Assembly: GCA_021234155.1 (NCBI GenBank)
Contig: JAJEKV010000036.1
Location: forward strand, 7,453,426 to 7,517,425
DNA length: 64,000 bases
From: Isoetes taiwanensis
Lineage: Eukaryota > Streptophyta > Lycopodiopsida > Isoetales > Isoetaceae
Direction of reading: 5' to 3'
The notes under the pieces were generated by a model. The model had not been told where the DNA came from, made no database searches, and worked only from the letters and a program-made list of their open reading frames with translations. Shown in pieces: positions 11,978-24,516 of this stretch. The number at the start of each line of letters is the position of its first letter. Position 1 is the first letter of the stretch. Both the position numbers and the translations under genes were made by a program.

Positions 11978-12585
11978 GTGACGTCCTCTACGGTGCACAC
12001 ACCGTATCAGACGACGGAGCATTCCCCCTGTCAGCCAAACTGGCAGGGGCCATCCACCTCACTCCACTCCCAGTGGTATGAGCCAGCAAGGGAAGAGTGG
12101 ATGTGTCATTCACCCGTCTCCCTACGGGTCGACCTATCTGCGGAAGCGTGAGTAAACATGAGCACATAATACAATATATCAATACAATGACCTCGAGGGG
12201 TGAACACATCGTAACATCACAGAGATAACAACATCAACATACAGAAAGGGAAAATCCTACCCAGGGCTCAGACTCAAGGGGGATAACTGACAGCTTGGGC
12301 CTCCAGAAGTCAATGCAGACAGAATTCATGGCAAATGGATTTGGCTGGCATAAGAACATGGCTTAGGGTAGTCCACTCCATCCGCCCCTCCGCGTACACT
12401 TTGCGCAGTAGGTTGAAAAGTATTGGGACTGGATCGTAGCCTACCGTGAATAGCCGGAGGGCTACTACTATTGTTGCATCTCCCAGCCCCAATGAGGCGG
12501 GAGGAGAGTCACCTTGGACGCTCCAAAGACGATATACCTGTCTCAAGACGATATCTGCATCAAGGCTGGCCACGCCGCATTATTA
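11978..12585 (-). mobile_element. Gypsy LTR fragment, minus orientation
   Basis: It begins TGTGACGTCC and is an inverted match to the block ending at about 17488, sharing the stretches around GGCTCAGACTC, GTCTGCATTGACTTC, TCCGCCCCTC and CAACCTACTGCGCAAAGTG. TGTGACGT is the LTR terminus used by the gypsy elements here. Only the 3' half of an LTR remains, abutting a plus-oriented LTR piece at 12585. Confidence 0.6.
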
Positions 12586-13085
12586 CCGCCCGTCCGGTCG
12601 GCGTAATGCGCCGCGATACCCAAACAAGGGGCGCCTCTAGGGGGCAACTTGCAATGGTGCGCACACTTAGCAATGCGCGCACCCTTAGACCTTTAACCCA
12701 TTAAAGGTAGACCAAGGGTCGTGGAAACCCTAAACCTAACTGATAGCCTACATAAGGCATCAAACCCTAACATTCCTTTTTTTGCCCACAGACCTTCGAG
12801 CTCGGGATCGGCACCAGGGAGTCAATTCCAACTCCCACGATGCACTGCGGCGCCCAAATAGTCGGATCTCCTTTTCGACCGCATCTCGGCCGCGAATCGC
12901 GACATGGACGCCAATTCGAGGAGGAACCCGGGGATCGGTATTTAGTTGATTGAATAGCCTAAACCTTATTCCAGCCTTCGAACTAGTAGGTTTAGCCTAT
13001 TAAATCACCCCTATTAGCCAAGCTGATCCCGAGATTGACTCTAACTAAGGAACCTAACTCTATGAGATAGATTAGTTCTTTATTA
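12585..13085 (+). mobile_element. Gypsy LTR fragment, plus orientation
   Basis: This block is repeated at 16050-16550: GGGGGCAACTTGCAATGGTG, CCTTAGACCTTTAACCC, CCTAAACCTAACTGATAGC and CTAACTCTATGAGATAG. The two copies flank the integrase fragment as direct repeats about 3.46 kb apart. Between them the 12780-12910 segment differs mainly at CAG/CTG sites. Confidence 0.7.
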
Positions 13086-13119
13086 TCTGATCTATATATG
13101 TTCTTATGTTTCGCGCTTA

Positions 13120-13410
13120 TCCGGCCGTCCGTTCGAGATCCGACGGCTCACTTGGGTTTGGGACGTATCCTACGACCCAGATGGCGTGGGAGTTTACATA
13201 TAATATGTGTACCGTGGTCCTACGGTCCAGATTGATCTGATCCTGACCGTCGGTCCAAGATCCGACGGCTCACGTGGCTTGGGGACACATCCTACGGTCC
13301 ACGTGGCTTTGGGAATTATATGTAATAGATCCTACGGCTCATATTGCTTTTATATGGCGAGATCTTGATCGTTGATCGAGTCTAAGATCCTAAGGCTCAT
13401 ATTGAATGCT
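13120..13410. repeat. Irregular tandem repeats (GATCCGACGGCTCA)
   Basis: Variants of CGAGATCCGACGGCTCA and CATCCTACGGTCCACGTGG recur four to five times at uneven spacing. It may be leader sequence of the neighbouring LTR element. Confidence 0.5.
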
Positions 13411-13444
13411 CGTTCCTTAAGAAAAGGCTTCTAAAATTTTTTAT

Positions 13445-13513
13445 GTTATTGGGGGGATTCGAACCCTGGTCCTCAACCCCCCAAACACCCCACTCTAACC
13501 ACTAGACCAAGCA
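13445..13513 (-). mobile_element. tRNA-derived SINE head (or tRNA pseudogene)
   Basis: On the minus strand the sequence GCTTGGTCTAGTGGTTAGAG supplies a pol III A box, and GGTTCGAATCC, about 35 bases on, supplies the B box. Together they resemble a tRNA from position 8 to the T arm. No acceptor stem pairs cleanly, so this is a tRNA-derived SINE or relic rather than a working tRNA gene. Confidence 0.65.
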
Positions 13514-13963
13514 TCAATTCTATGAAAAATTTATGTTTGAAATATACTTAAGGGTAATATTGTAATTAAGATAAAATAGACTATAATATTCTAGGATGTT
13601 TTGAAACTTTCAAAATGTTCCAAAAAGTTCTAAAATGTTCTAGAAATTTCTAGAATGTAAGGGAATCCAAGAGAATTAAAGGGAATATAAGGAAATCTCA
13701 TAAATTGTAAGAGAATCTAGAAAAATATACAAGTCTAACGGAATCTCTTAAAATCTAATTGAATCTAAGGGAATTTTCATAATATCTAAGGGAATCTAAG
13801 AAAATCTTGATGAAATCTTAGAGTTTTTTTAAGATTTTGCAAAGAGCGACAACAGAATGTTCTAAAATATTTCATAATAAAGGTGTACAATATAAATCTT
13901 GAAAAAAGAAAATATTCTAGATTCTAGAAAATATTCTAGATGCTTCGAGAAATGGTCCAAATT

Positions 13964-15064
13964 TTTATTACTTTGTTTAAGGTCCATACTAGACTAATCT
14001 TGTACAGACTAGCTAGTTTATCCCACTACCTTGCGGCAGCCAAAGTGGAGGACACGTATAGGCTTTTAAGTTCTACCATGTCGGGGATCATCATCGTATA
14101 CCCCCAATAACCAACTCCCAAAGATAAACATACATTGGCAAGGTTTGAACCCATGACCAAATGCACATTTATTTTGGCATTATTAAGCATATACCAACTC
14201 ACCACACATCCGTTGGGCAAAACTTTTGCCTTACATGCACACTTTGTAGGCAGGATTTAATCCCGCCTTAGGAAGTCTAGGTCCTAGGGGGCAACTCTAG
14301 GGCATGGCTTTTTAGCCTCACCATCCTAGTGCCACCTACCATAGTCCCATTGTTTTTTATTACTTTGTTTAAGGTCCATACTAGACTAATCTTGTACCGG
14401 ACTAGCTAGTTTACCTTTTGGCACCAAAGTGGAAGACACGTATAGGCTTTTAAGTTCTACCACGCCTGGATCATCATCGTTATACCCCAATAACCAACTC
14501 CCAAAGATAAACATACATTGGCAAGGTTTGAACCCATGACCAAATGCACATTTATTTTGGCATTATTAAGCATATACCAACTCACCACACACACATCCGC
14601 TGGGCAAAACTTTTGCCTTACATGCACACTTTGTAGGCGTGATTTAATCCCGCCTTAGGAAGTCTAGGTCCTAGGGGCAACTCTAGGGGCATGGCTTTTT
14701 TAGCCTCACCATCCTAGTGCCACCTACCATAGTCCCATTGTTTTTTATTACTTTGTTTAAGGTCCATACTAGACTAATCTTGTACTGCATTAGCTAGTTT
14801 ATCCCACTACCTTATTGGCAGCCCAAAGTGGAGGACACGATAGGCTTTTAAGTTCTACCATGTCGGGGATCATCATCGTATACCCCCAATAACCAACTCC
14901 CAAAGATAAACATACATTGGCAAGGTTTGAACCCATGACCAAATACACATTTATTTTGGCATTATTAAGCATATACCAACTCACCACACATCCGTTGGGC
15001 AAAACTTTTGCCTTACATGCACACTTTGTAGGCAGGATTTAATCCCGCCTTAGGAAGTCTAGGT
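13964..15064 (-). mobile_element. Three tandem copies of a ~390-bp SINE-like unit
   Basis: Direct copies start at 13964, 14355 and 14743 (periods 391 and 388). On the minus strand each contains TGGTGAGTTGGTATATGC (A-box-like) and, about 45 bases on, GGTTCAAACC (B-box-like), so the unit looks tRNA-derived. The third copy stops abruptly at 15064, where gypsy integrase coding begins. The triplication is probably secondary to a single insertion. Confidence 0.6.
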
Positions 15065-16080
15065 CTGCCAAGAACACTAAGAGGTAAGGATGCCTTGATG
15101 GTCGTGGTCGACAAGTTGTCGAAGATGGCCCATTTTGTGCCTTGCAGGACCACGGACACAGCTATGGACACGGCAAAGCTCTTCACCAAAGAGATTTTCA
15201 GACTTCATGGCATGCCAAGGGAAATTATCTCCGACCGAGATCCGAAGTTCATCAGTGCCTTCTGGCAGGACCTCTTCACAACGATTGGAACGAAGCTATC
15301 CATGAGTACGGCCTATCATCCACAGACGGATGGGCAAACGGAGAGTGTCAATAGAATTTTGGAAGACATGCTCCGAAACTACGTCTGGAACAAGCAAGGT
15401 ATGTGGGAGGAATTTATTCACTTGGTGGAGTTTGCATACAATAGCACCAAGCAGGAATCATCCCAAATGTCGCCGCTTCATGATCAACTACGGCTTCCTG
15501 CAATGCGACTCGCACACTTGGCACAATCCGTGTCAAAAGTGGAAGTCTCCCAACAAATGTTGAGACATGCATGGCAGCTCGTAGAAAGAAGTACGGGGAT
15601 ATCTCCCTAGCAGCAAGGAGTCGTCAAAGAGCATCGCCGACAAGCATCGAACGGTCAGGCGGTTTGAAGTTGGCGACAATGTGTGGCTCAAGATCAAGGT
15701 GAAGCGGCCCGAAGCTTCCGCGATCGAATTGCAAGAAACTTGCTCCAAGGTGGGCTGGACCCTTCAAAATAGTCAAGAGAGTGGGTAACCAATCCTACAG
15801 GTTAGACTTGCCAGCACACTTAAAGATCCACAAAGTCTTCCACGTGAGTTTGCTGAAGAAGCACACTCCCAACCCAGACGAAATCCTGGACACCCCAACG
15901 ATGTTGGAAATGACAGAGGAGCAGTTGGAAATAGTTCCAGAGCTAATTCTTGATAAAGCATTCAAGAAAACAAGGAGATCAGAATTCCTCCAATACTTGG
16001 TTAAGTGGAAACACTTGCCGGTGGAAGACGCGACATGGGTACTTAAAAGAGATCTAGACACGTGTACGCCGACGCATACC
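15065..16080 (+). pseudogene. Ty3/gypsy integrase and chromodomain fragment
   Basis: The first base after the SINE array continues an integrase core: ALMVVVDKLSKMAHFVPC, DRDPKFISAFWQDLF and STAYHPQTDGQTESVNRILE. These supply the second Asp and the Glu of the DDE triad; the first Asp is in VDKLSK. The C-terminal integrase domain follows (VGNQSYRLDLPAHLKIHKVF), then a chromodomain (YLVKWKHLPVEDATWVL). Frames change near 15480 and 15610. Protease, RT and RNase H are missing, so the element cannot move itself. It is about 80% similar by eye to the minus-strand gypsy at 20-23 kb. Confidence 0.9.
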
Positions 16081-17488
16081 CAAGCAAGGACGCCCTAGGG
16101 GGCAACTTGCAATGGTGCGCACACTTAGCAATGCGCGCACCCTTAGACCTTTAACCCATTAAAGGTAGACCAAGGGTCGTGGAAACCCTAAACCTAACTG
16201 ATAGCCTACATAAGGCATCAAACCCTAACATTCCTTTTTTCGCCCACAGACCTTCTGAGCTCCGATTCGCGCGCCTGAGGAGTCAATTCCAACTCCCACG
16301 ATTTGTCTGTGCGCCCCAGCTAGTCAGATCTCCTTTCCGACCGCATCTCGAAGCAGAACTGCGACATGGACGCCTTCGAATTTAGAGGAGTGAACCAGGG
16401 ATCAGGTATTTAGTTGATTGAATAGCCTAAACCTTATTCCAGCCTTCGAACTAGTAGGTTTAGCCTATTAAATCACCCCTATTAGCCAAGCTGGTCCCGA
16501 GATTGACTCTAACTAAGGAACCTAACTCTATGAGATAGATTAGTTCTTTATTATATTATTATGTTGATATGATGGACGGATGGATTCTGTGAACTCATTG
16601 TATTGGGAAGGGGGGTAGAGACTTAAAGCTTAGTAGATGATGCTCCTAGTTAGTCCCTCTTAGTGCATTACATTACTAGAATTCGGCCTGTGCACAGGAG
16701 CCCACCTGGTTGTGGGTGAAGGGGCCAGACTGGCTTAGAATGAGGTTCGTGTTCTGACCCTCGACCGATCCCTCTGGTGTGTAAGGCCTACCGGGGATCA
16801 GAGTGACTAGGTCTAATGGCTTACCACTGAGTGTGGGTAAGGCATGGGCTCGACACCCGTGGGGTGGTGTTCACCTTCCAGTGGGTTAAGTCGAATAAGG
16901 GCAGTGGTCCTCGTCACCTTGGGTCAGCATGTAGATCTCTGGAGGGAGCGATTCCCTACCTGCCCCATCGGGACTGGGGAGATGTAACCCAGGAATAGCC
17001 CCTTTGGCTATGCACCCGGCGGGCTACAGTCAGGTCCCAACACTTTTCAACCTACTCTGCAAAGTGTGCACAGGAGGGGCGGATGGTGTGGACAACCCTT
17101 AGCCATGCTCTTATGTCAGCCCAACCCATTGTCATGATTCTGTCTGCACTGAACTCTGGAGACCCAAGCTAGTCAGTCACCCCCTGGAGTCTGAGCCTTG
17201 GGTAGGACTTCCTTTGCATTGTGCTGATCTTTGTCTATGCAGATGTTGATGTGCCACCCTTCGAGGTGGATATATGATGTTGTGTTACTGACGAGTATGT
17301 TTACGCTTCCGCAGCTAGGTAGGCCCTGAGGGAGACGGGGTAAAATGACCCCTTCACTCTTCCCACTGTGGACTCTAGACGGTCACAGTGATATGTGGAG
17401 GGCCCTGTATCAGTATGGAGCTGGTGCGGGGGATGAACTCCTGTTTGTATACGGTGCGGGCATCGTATATGAGTAGGGGACGTCACAC
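16050..17488 (+). mobile_element. Gypsy 3' LTR, plus orientation
   Basis: It follows the chromodomain directly and ends in GGGGACGTCACA, the complement of the TGTGACGT start, as expected for an LTR. The first 500 bases repeat 12585-13085. The segment 16590-16930 is an inverted match to 17510-17880. The expected 5' TGTGACG end is missing, so the copy is truncated or recombined at its start. Confidence 0.7.
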
Positions 17489-17499
17489 ACCTCCCCTCC

Positions 17500-18533
17500 A
17501 TAGGCATCCATGCCCGTCACAGGCGGCTAGAGGGCCACTGCCTATATTCGACTTGAACTCAATGGAAGGTGACGCATCACCCCACGAGTGTCGAGCTCAT
17601 GCCTTGCCCACACTCAGTGACAAGCCATTAAGCCTAGCCCGCATAGACCCCCGGTAGGCTTTACACACCAGAGGAGTCACTCCGTGATGGGACAAGTTTC
17701 TCCTTATCGACTAGTCTAGCCCCGCCACCCACAACCAGGCGGGCTCCTGTGCACGGGCCGCATGTAATTGGGAACTAGTGTGCTATCTAGGATCATCTGC
17801 CACATATGCTTTAGGTCTCTATCCCCTTCCCAATACATGGAGGTCACAGAGTGCAATACATACAACATCACAGAACTGAAACCGAGAATATCATCAAATC
17901 TATCTATCTAAACATCTAGAGTTAGGTTCCTTTGTTAGAGCTTATGATCTCGGGATCTATAAGGTCTCTAGAGCTGAACTAATATACTAAACCAGCCTAT
18001 TGCCTAGCCCAAAGGCGGCTTTGCACAACAGAATGACTAGTTACTTGGTCCTTGGCCTGCTCCTGCTCCTCGGAATGCGTCCATGCCTCTGATCTTGTTG
18101 AAGACAGCTGCTAATCGATGATCTGTTGTGCAAAGACGGCTTTTCGGAGCCTAGCAATGCGAATTGGAGTCCTGACTTGGCCGAAATGGCGCAAGAGAAC
18201 CCTAAATGCGAGAATGGAAAAGGAGCTCTAAGAAACCCTAATTGTCAATGATGAAAAGGGTTTAGGGTCTAGGGTTATAGCCCTTATATAGACCCTTTTT
18301 AGATTAGGTTGACCACTTGACCAAATGGATTCATGCCATTTGGAAAATGGGGGTTCAAGGGGGGTTTTGTTGTGTATGTTTTATTAACATGCACAATATT
18401 CGAGGTTGCCCCCCTAGGTGCAACTCTTGGCCCCTAGGTGCAACGTTCTTCGGCTCTCAAGTACATGTCATTCATGGCATGTACGTGTGATGTGGCAGTA
18501 TAATATACATATTGGGAACGTCACATTCTTCCC
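17500..18533 (-). mobile_element. 3' LTR of the minus-strand gypsy element
   Basis: On the minus strand the LTR starts TGTGACGTTCCC at 18533, directly after a purine-rich AAGGTGGGAAGAA tract. It carries a TATA-like TCTATATAAGGGC near 18285, followed by AACCCTAGACCCTAAACCC. It is inverted relative to the 16050-17488 LTR and lacks that copy's terminal ~550 bases. The result is a large imperfect inverted repeat centred near 17495. Confidence 0.7.
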
Positions 18534-19200
18534 ACCTTGACTTGATGCTGTCCTCAGCATCACGCGTCTCCCCACCTTGGAAACCTGCATATCTTGCAAT
18601 CACATTTAATATACATAGGATTTATGACATGATTACCTCAAGGTAATATTTATGATAACATCTAATATCATACTATGGTGATATTTCGTCCTCTACTTCA
18701 TCATCTATTATTCACAAAAGTTTACAAATTATATCATTATCATAGACATAGTTCCAAATTTCCTAATTAATGCTCCTTATCGCCTCCTCACGACACATTA
18801 CGACAAAATTATGTGTCGCAGTGTGATCTTCCTGCCACTGGACTCCCCTATTGGCATGCATGATCAACACTACGTTAGTCTATGTTTAATTATTATAAGG
18901 GTTGGTTATTAGGGAACCACCCATTAAATACAATTACATGAATGCAAGGCATATCTCCCGGCATAGGAAGATTATGTTTCTTCCATCGTGGCCGTGGAGA
19001 TAGCGCCCTATCATGCCTAGGATGCCACTCATGCCTACACCTTTAGTTGCCTGTGGCATGGAGGATAGGGTCCTTCCCCTATTTGGGCGTGAAGGATAGG
19101 GTCCTCCCCGTAGTAGGCATTGACCAAAGGTGCTTTCCTATCACTGCAAACCTGAATGACCTCTTATCTCTCGAGGTCGTCTACTTCCGTGGGACGGAAG
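18534..19200 (-). other. Gypsy 3' untranslated region and polypurine tract
   Basis: This non-coding stretch lies between the chromodomain stop (near 19200) and the LTR. At its low-coordinate end the minus strand reads GATGCTGAGGACAGCATCAA and then a purine-rich tract, which is the usual 3' junction of these plant gypsy elements. Confidence 0.6.
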
Positions 19201-22200
19201 TAGACTTTTTAATCTACCTTCCACTCACCTATGGTGTCGGTGTCGACCACTTCGGTGACGAGCTGGCCCTTGCATTGCTCCATGAATTGTGGGTACTGCT
19301 TCTCAAGATCTGTTTGTAGTACCCACGTAGCGTCTTCCACAGGTAAGTGCTTCCATTTCAGAAGGTATTGGAGAAATTGGGATCTTCTTGTCTTCTTGTT
19401 AGTCCTGTACGTCCTGGTACAGGACTATTCATGCACACGATGAACCAGGTCAAGGCCAAGGATCCACAGTCAGGTGTAGGTCAGTCGTCAAAGGCCCCGC
19501 AGAAGACCAAGTAGCAGACCAAGCCGCAGACCACGCAGAAGGCCACGGGCACGAAGAGGTCGAGAACAGACAAGTGACGGGCTATCACCGTCAGCGTCAT
19601 TTCAGGGTCTCAAGAGGCACCGCCAACATTCCTTCAAATCAGGCCTTCTTCCAGGAGTCGGCACCGAGATCTGACAGAGTGTCTATATTGGGCCAAAGGC
19701 CATTGTACTATATATATGAGTAGAGCTAGCATTCACAGGCTAGATGAGTTTTTGGTCTTATCTCACTTCTGTTTTCTCTCGATTGCGAGAGCTCATGTAT
19801 CATCATTGATATCAAAGAGTTTTGTTCTCATCATTGTGATCTTATTGTTTTCTTTTGTTCTCTCTCTTCTTCTTTTCCTTTGTTCCTTTTGCAAATCCTG
19901 CGTGACACAGCTACAGGATTCTCCTGTTTGATCCACGGGTCCTCACAGAGGGCTGTCTTGCAGGAGTTCCCGAACCCAGACCACAAACACTTCTTATAGG
20001 CCCTGTCAAGAAGAACCTCTGGGACGATTTCAAGATGGTCGTCCGTCATTTCCAATAACTCACTTGTCTCCAATACTTCCTCTGGATTAGGAGTGTGCCT
20101 CTTTAGGAGACTTATGTGGAAAACGTTATGGATTTTGAGATGTGCTAGCAGGTCCAATTTGTAGGATTGGGTACCTACTCTTTTGATTATTCTGAAAGGT
20201 CCCGCCCATCTTGGAGCAAGCTTCTTGCAATTGCCAATGCGGAGCTTGGCCTGCTTCACCTTGATCTTCAACCATACATTGTCTCCCAACTAAAATTCCC
20301 TTACAGTCCTATGCTTATCGGCTATGCTTTTCTGCCTGCTTCTTGCTGCTAGGAGGTACCCTCTTACCTCCTCTACCAACTCTTGCATATCCGAAAGCAT
20401 CTGCTGGGAGACTTCCACTTTTGACACAGGATTGTGCCAAGTATCGGGGGTAAGACACTGATACCCATAGTTGATCATAAAAGGAGACATCTGGGATGAC
20501 TCCTGCTTGGTGCTGTTGTAGGCGAACTCTACTAAGTGGATGAAATCATCCCACTTAGACTGCGTGTTCCACACATAACTTCTCAGCATGTCTTCGATGA
20601 TCCAGTTGGTTCGCTCCGTCTGACCATATCCGTCTGCGGGTGGTATGCCGTGCTCATCAAAAGCTTCGTCTGAATGGTGGCAAAGAGATCCTGCCAGAAT
20701 GCACTCATAAATTTCGAATCTCTGTCCAAAATTATCTCCCTCGGCATCCCGTGGAATCTAAATATCTCCTTGAGGAACAACACAGCAGTGTCCAATGCCG
20801 TATCTGTACTCCTGCAGGGCACAAATGTGCCATCTTGGACAACTTGTCCACCACCACCATAAGTGCATCCTTGCCTCTTGCCGTTCTTGGAAGCTCGGTA
20901 ATGAAGTCCATACTGATGACTTCCCGCTTCGCATTGGGTACTGGCAACGGTTCCAAGGCACCTGGGATTCGAAGCTGTTCCGCCTTTGTCTGCTGATATA
21001 CCTGGCACTCACGAATGTATCTTGCTATTTGCTTCTTCATCCGGGCCAGAAGTAATTACTTCTTATCTTGAAATATGTTTTCATGAACCCTGCATGCCCT
21101 GCTATGGGACTATTGTGTGTATCATGGAGAATTAACTTCCTTACTCTTGAAGATTCTGGTACACACAATTTGTTTTTGTGATATAGCAAGTTACCTTCCT
21201 TCTTGTAGTGCCTGAACACTTCTCTTTCCTTGTCAGTCCTTGCCTCCTTACAAAGACTTGCCCATGCCTCCTTGAAGTCGGGATCTGTTGGCAAGGTTTC
21301 TTCGATCTTCTTGCCATACTCACTGGTGAGCGTTGAAATGGCGTTACAATGAGTCCTTGTCGTCAAAGGCTTCCTCGAAATCGCATCTGCAACCACATTG
21401 AGCTTTCCTGGCTTATACATTATCTCGAAGTCATATTCTTCGAGGAATTCCATCCACCTCCTTTGACTCAAATTGAGGAGTGGCTGTGTGAAAATGTATT
21501 GAATGCTTTGATGATCTGTATCTAGCTAGAACTTCCTTCCCAACAGATAATGCCTCCAAATTCTTAAAGCTCTTACTATAGTCAGAAGCTCCTGATCGTG
21601 CGTTCGGTAGCGCTGCTCTGCCTCATTCATTTTCTTCGAATCATAGGCCACTACCCTTTCCTCCTGCATAAGAACTGCACCTGTTGCTATCCTGCTAGCG
21701 TCTGTCGCCACAAGCTTATCTTTGGCTGGATCTGGCAAGACCAAAACTGGCGCGGTCGTCAAGGCTTCCTTCAATGTGTCAAATGCTTTCTGGGCCTTGC
21801 TTTGCCAATGAGTTGTCCAATCCTTTATCTTGCCTGCTTTGGTGAGATCTGTCAGTGGCGCTGCCACCTTAGCAAAGTTCTTGACGAACTTCCTGTAATA
21901 CCCTGCTAGGCTAAGAAAACTCCTTACTTCATGGACGTTCTTCGGTGCTGGCCAATCGATCACTGCTTCAATCTTCGCAGGGTCGGTGGAGATGCCTTCC
22001 ACTGTGATCACATGTCCCAAGTATTCTACTCTTTCTGTTGCGAAGTGGCACTTAGATAGCTTCGCAAAGAGTTGATGACTTCTTAGCTTTTCGAGCACTT
22101 TTCTTAAATGTTGGACATGTTCTTCCAGGGATTTACTGTACACCAGAATATCATCGAAGAAGACTATGATGAAGGAGTCTAGAAACTCGCGGAAGACGTC

Positions 22201-23946
22201 GTTCATCAACCTCATGAATGTTGCTGGCGCATTAGACAATCCAAATGGCATCATCGTGAACACGTAGTGCCCATATCTTGTCCTGAATGTTGTCTTGTGG
22301 ATGTCTTCTTCTTTGATCTTGATCTGTTGATACCCCGATCTGAGATCTATCTTGGAAAAGATCTTTGCTCCTTGCAATTGGTCCATTAGGTCATCTGATC
22401 TAGGCAAGGCACACTTGTTTTTGATCGTGTGCTTATTCAGTTGACGATAGTCAACGCACATCCTAAGGCTTCCATCTTTCTTCTTCACAAAAAGAATATG
22501 CGCTCCAAAAGGAGAGACACTAGGTCTAATGAACCCTAGGTCTAGCAATTCTTGCAGCTGCTTCTTTAACTCCGTCAACTCTTCGGTCGGCATTCTGTAT
22601 GGCGCCTTGCTTGTTGGCTTGATGCATGGTTCGAGTGCTATTTCACACTCTACTTCTCTATAAGGCAGAAGCTGCTTAATTTCATCAGGAAACAAGTCGT
22701 GGAACTCCTTTACCAACTTCGCTATGGGCTTGGGGAGCTTGCTCAACTCTTTGCCCTCTTTCTCTTCTTCCGTCTCTTGATCTTCAATATCAAGTTTAAG
22801 GAGATAGGCCACTTGCTCCTTCCTTATAAATATGCACTTAAGCAATTTTCACTAGTCATGCATTGCATGAATGGGGTTACTTCTTTACCTGTGATCTCGA
22901 TGACTTTGCCCTCTGGCGTTGTCAAAGTTACTTTCCGCTTCCCACAATCAATTACCGCTCCCGCTGGACCAAGGTATTCTATTCCTATAATCAGGTCATA
23001 CTTGCCTATGTTCATGACTTCTGCTCCCAATGCGACATTGATGCCCGACAAGTCTACGTTGAAGTTGATCATCTTCCCTGCTGTGTGCCGGACTGCTCCG
23101 CTAGCCAACACAACTGGCCTAGGCTTGGACTTCAAAGGCTTCAGCTTCAACATCTGTACCATCCAACACTATGAAAGACTTGGACTTGGCCTTCCCGGTT
23201 GTTGAGATGACTTGGTACTGACTTTCGGCATTCTCTGTATCAATTGCGGCAAAAATATGGCACTCACCCTGGATGTAGTCTACGGCGTCGTCCTCGTCCA
23301 CGTCCGTGGGTGTCTCCCAACCCATTTCTGCCAACGCCGCGTTCATCACCAAGGGGCGATTGTGAGTCCTATGCCCTGGCTGGAAACGTCTGAAGCACAG
23401 CTGCTTTTCTATACACTCCTGCTTCTTCTCTTTGAGGATGGACTGCAAGAACTATTTCACGGCTTTGGAGTAGTTAGATCCTCCTCCTTGTTCCTTGAAG
23501 CTCACTTGTTTCTTTTCCTGCTTGCCACCACTTGCATTGCCCTGCTTCCCATAGTTGGATTTGTATTGAGGCCTGCTAGCTGCTGGACTTGATGCTCTTG
23601 GACTATAGCCTCATGTGCTCTTTCCCTTATCCTGGAAGTACTGCTGCCTTGGTGCATACTCTTGCGGTCATGTTCCTTGCAAACTTACTGCCTTGGACTC
23701 TGCTTCTGACACGGTCTTATGGTTTATTGCCCTTACTAGCTTGCGGATCTCTTCATTCAACCCTTCAATATAACCCTCTACTGCGTGCCTTTCACTCAAC
23801 TTCGGCACATATAGCCTTAGTCTCATGAATTCCTCCGTGTACTTCTGAACTGATTTGTTGCCCTGCTGCAACCTGTAGAACTGCTGCATCATGTTGCACT
23901 TATGTTCCCTTGGCACATAATGAACAAAGTTTAAAATGAAACGCAC
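19200..23946 (-). pseudogene. Ty3/gypsy gag-pol (chromovirus type), 5'-truncated and broken
   Basis: Reading down the minus strand: a gag domain (MMQQFYRLQQGNKSVQKYTE, 23946-23668); a zinc knuckle that has lost a Cys (about 23400); an aspartic protease region (VLDGT, then YDLIIGIEYLGPAG, about 23180-22830); reverse transcriptase ([41 protein letters not shown]); RNase H ([14 protein letters not shown]); integrase HHCC and core (about 21120-20600); and a chromodomain (WKHLPVEDATWVLQ, 19410-19200). An in-frame TAG at 21523-21525 interrupts RNase H, frames shift in integrase, and an insertion splits the C-terminus. Gag stops at 23946 with no leader or 5' LTR beyond it. Despite this, the RT frame of 439 codons is intact. 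Confidence 0.92.
19411..19962 (+). mobile_element. LTR-like insertion inside the gypsy chromodomain region
   Basis: Gypsy coding sequence is interrupted here and resumes at about 19963. The insert has a TATA-like ACTATATATATGAG near 19710, then a T/C-rich leader-like stretch (19850-19890), on the plus strand. It contains no long frame. The layout suggests a solo LTR or a small LTR-type element. I could not define its exact ends or target-site duplication. Confidence 0.45.
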
Positions 23947-24516
23947 TTATTTGCTGGAAACGCACTTCAAAAGGAATCTTTGAAAGATTCCCTAAAATTT
24001 CCTTAAAAAAGTCCATTTTTAAGATTTTTTTGTGACAGGTGTGACAATTTAAGTAATTTAGGTACCATTTTTGAGGGGTTGATTGAACATAACTTTCATG
24101 CAAAAATTTTAAATAGCAATTTTCATCCTCCTAAACTAGAACAAAAAATAATTACTTTTATAAAGTGTAGCAAAAAAGGGGCAATAAAAAAAATAGCAAG
24201 GGTAATAGAGTGACAAAGAAGTGATATATTCATGGTTGTGAAAATTGTACAAAATTATGAACAAAATTGTCAAAAATATAGGACATTTTGACGAACAATC
24301 ATCACCGCACTTTCTGCTTTTTTTTACATGTTCGAGTCATCTGACAAACTTACATTTTGCGCAAGATCGGGATGCATCTCATCCTCCCACTCATTTAATC
24401 CCTGATCACTTGAGCCTTCATCCTCGACTTCACTCTCAAAACCGGATGTACTCGAACGATCTTCTTCCTCACTTGCCTACAAGTGAGTCCTCATCATCAT
24501 CTTTTTGGCCACCTTT
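23947..24516. other. AT-rich spacer between the gypsy and the DUF7869 gene
   Basis: Homopolymer-rich sequence with no convincing coding frame. It should contain the gypsy truncation point and the 3' end or terminus of the neighbouring element, but I see no clear terminal repeat. Confidence 0.4.

Noticed and set aside
13445-13513. Functional tRNA gene
   Set aside because: A and B boxes are good but no acceptor stem pairs and the middle G run does not fold into an anticodon arm, so a SINE head is more likely.
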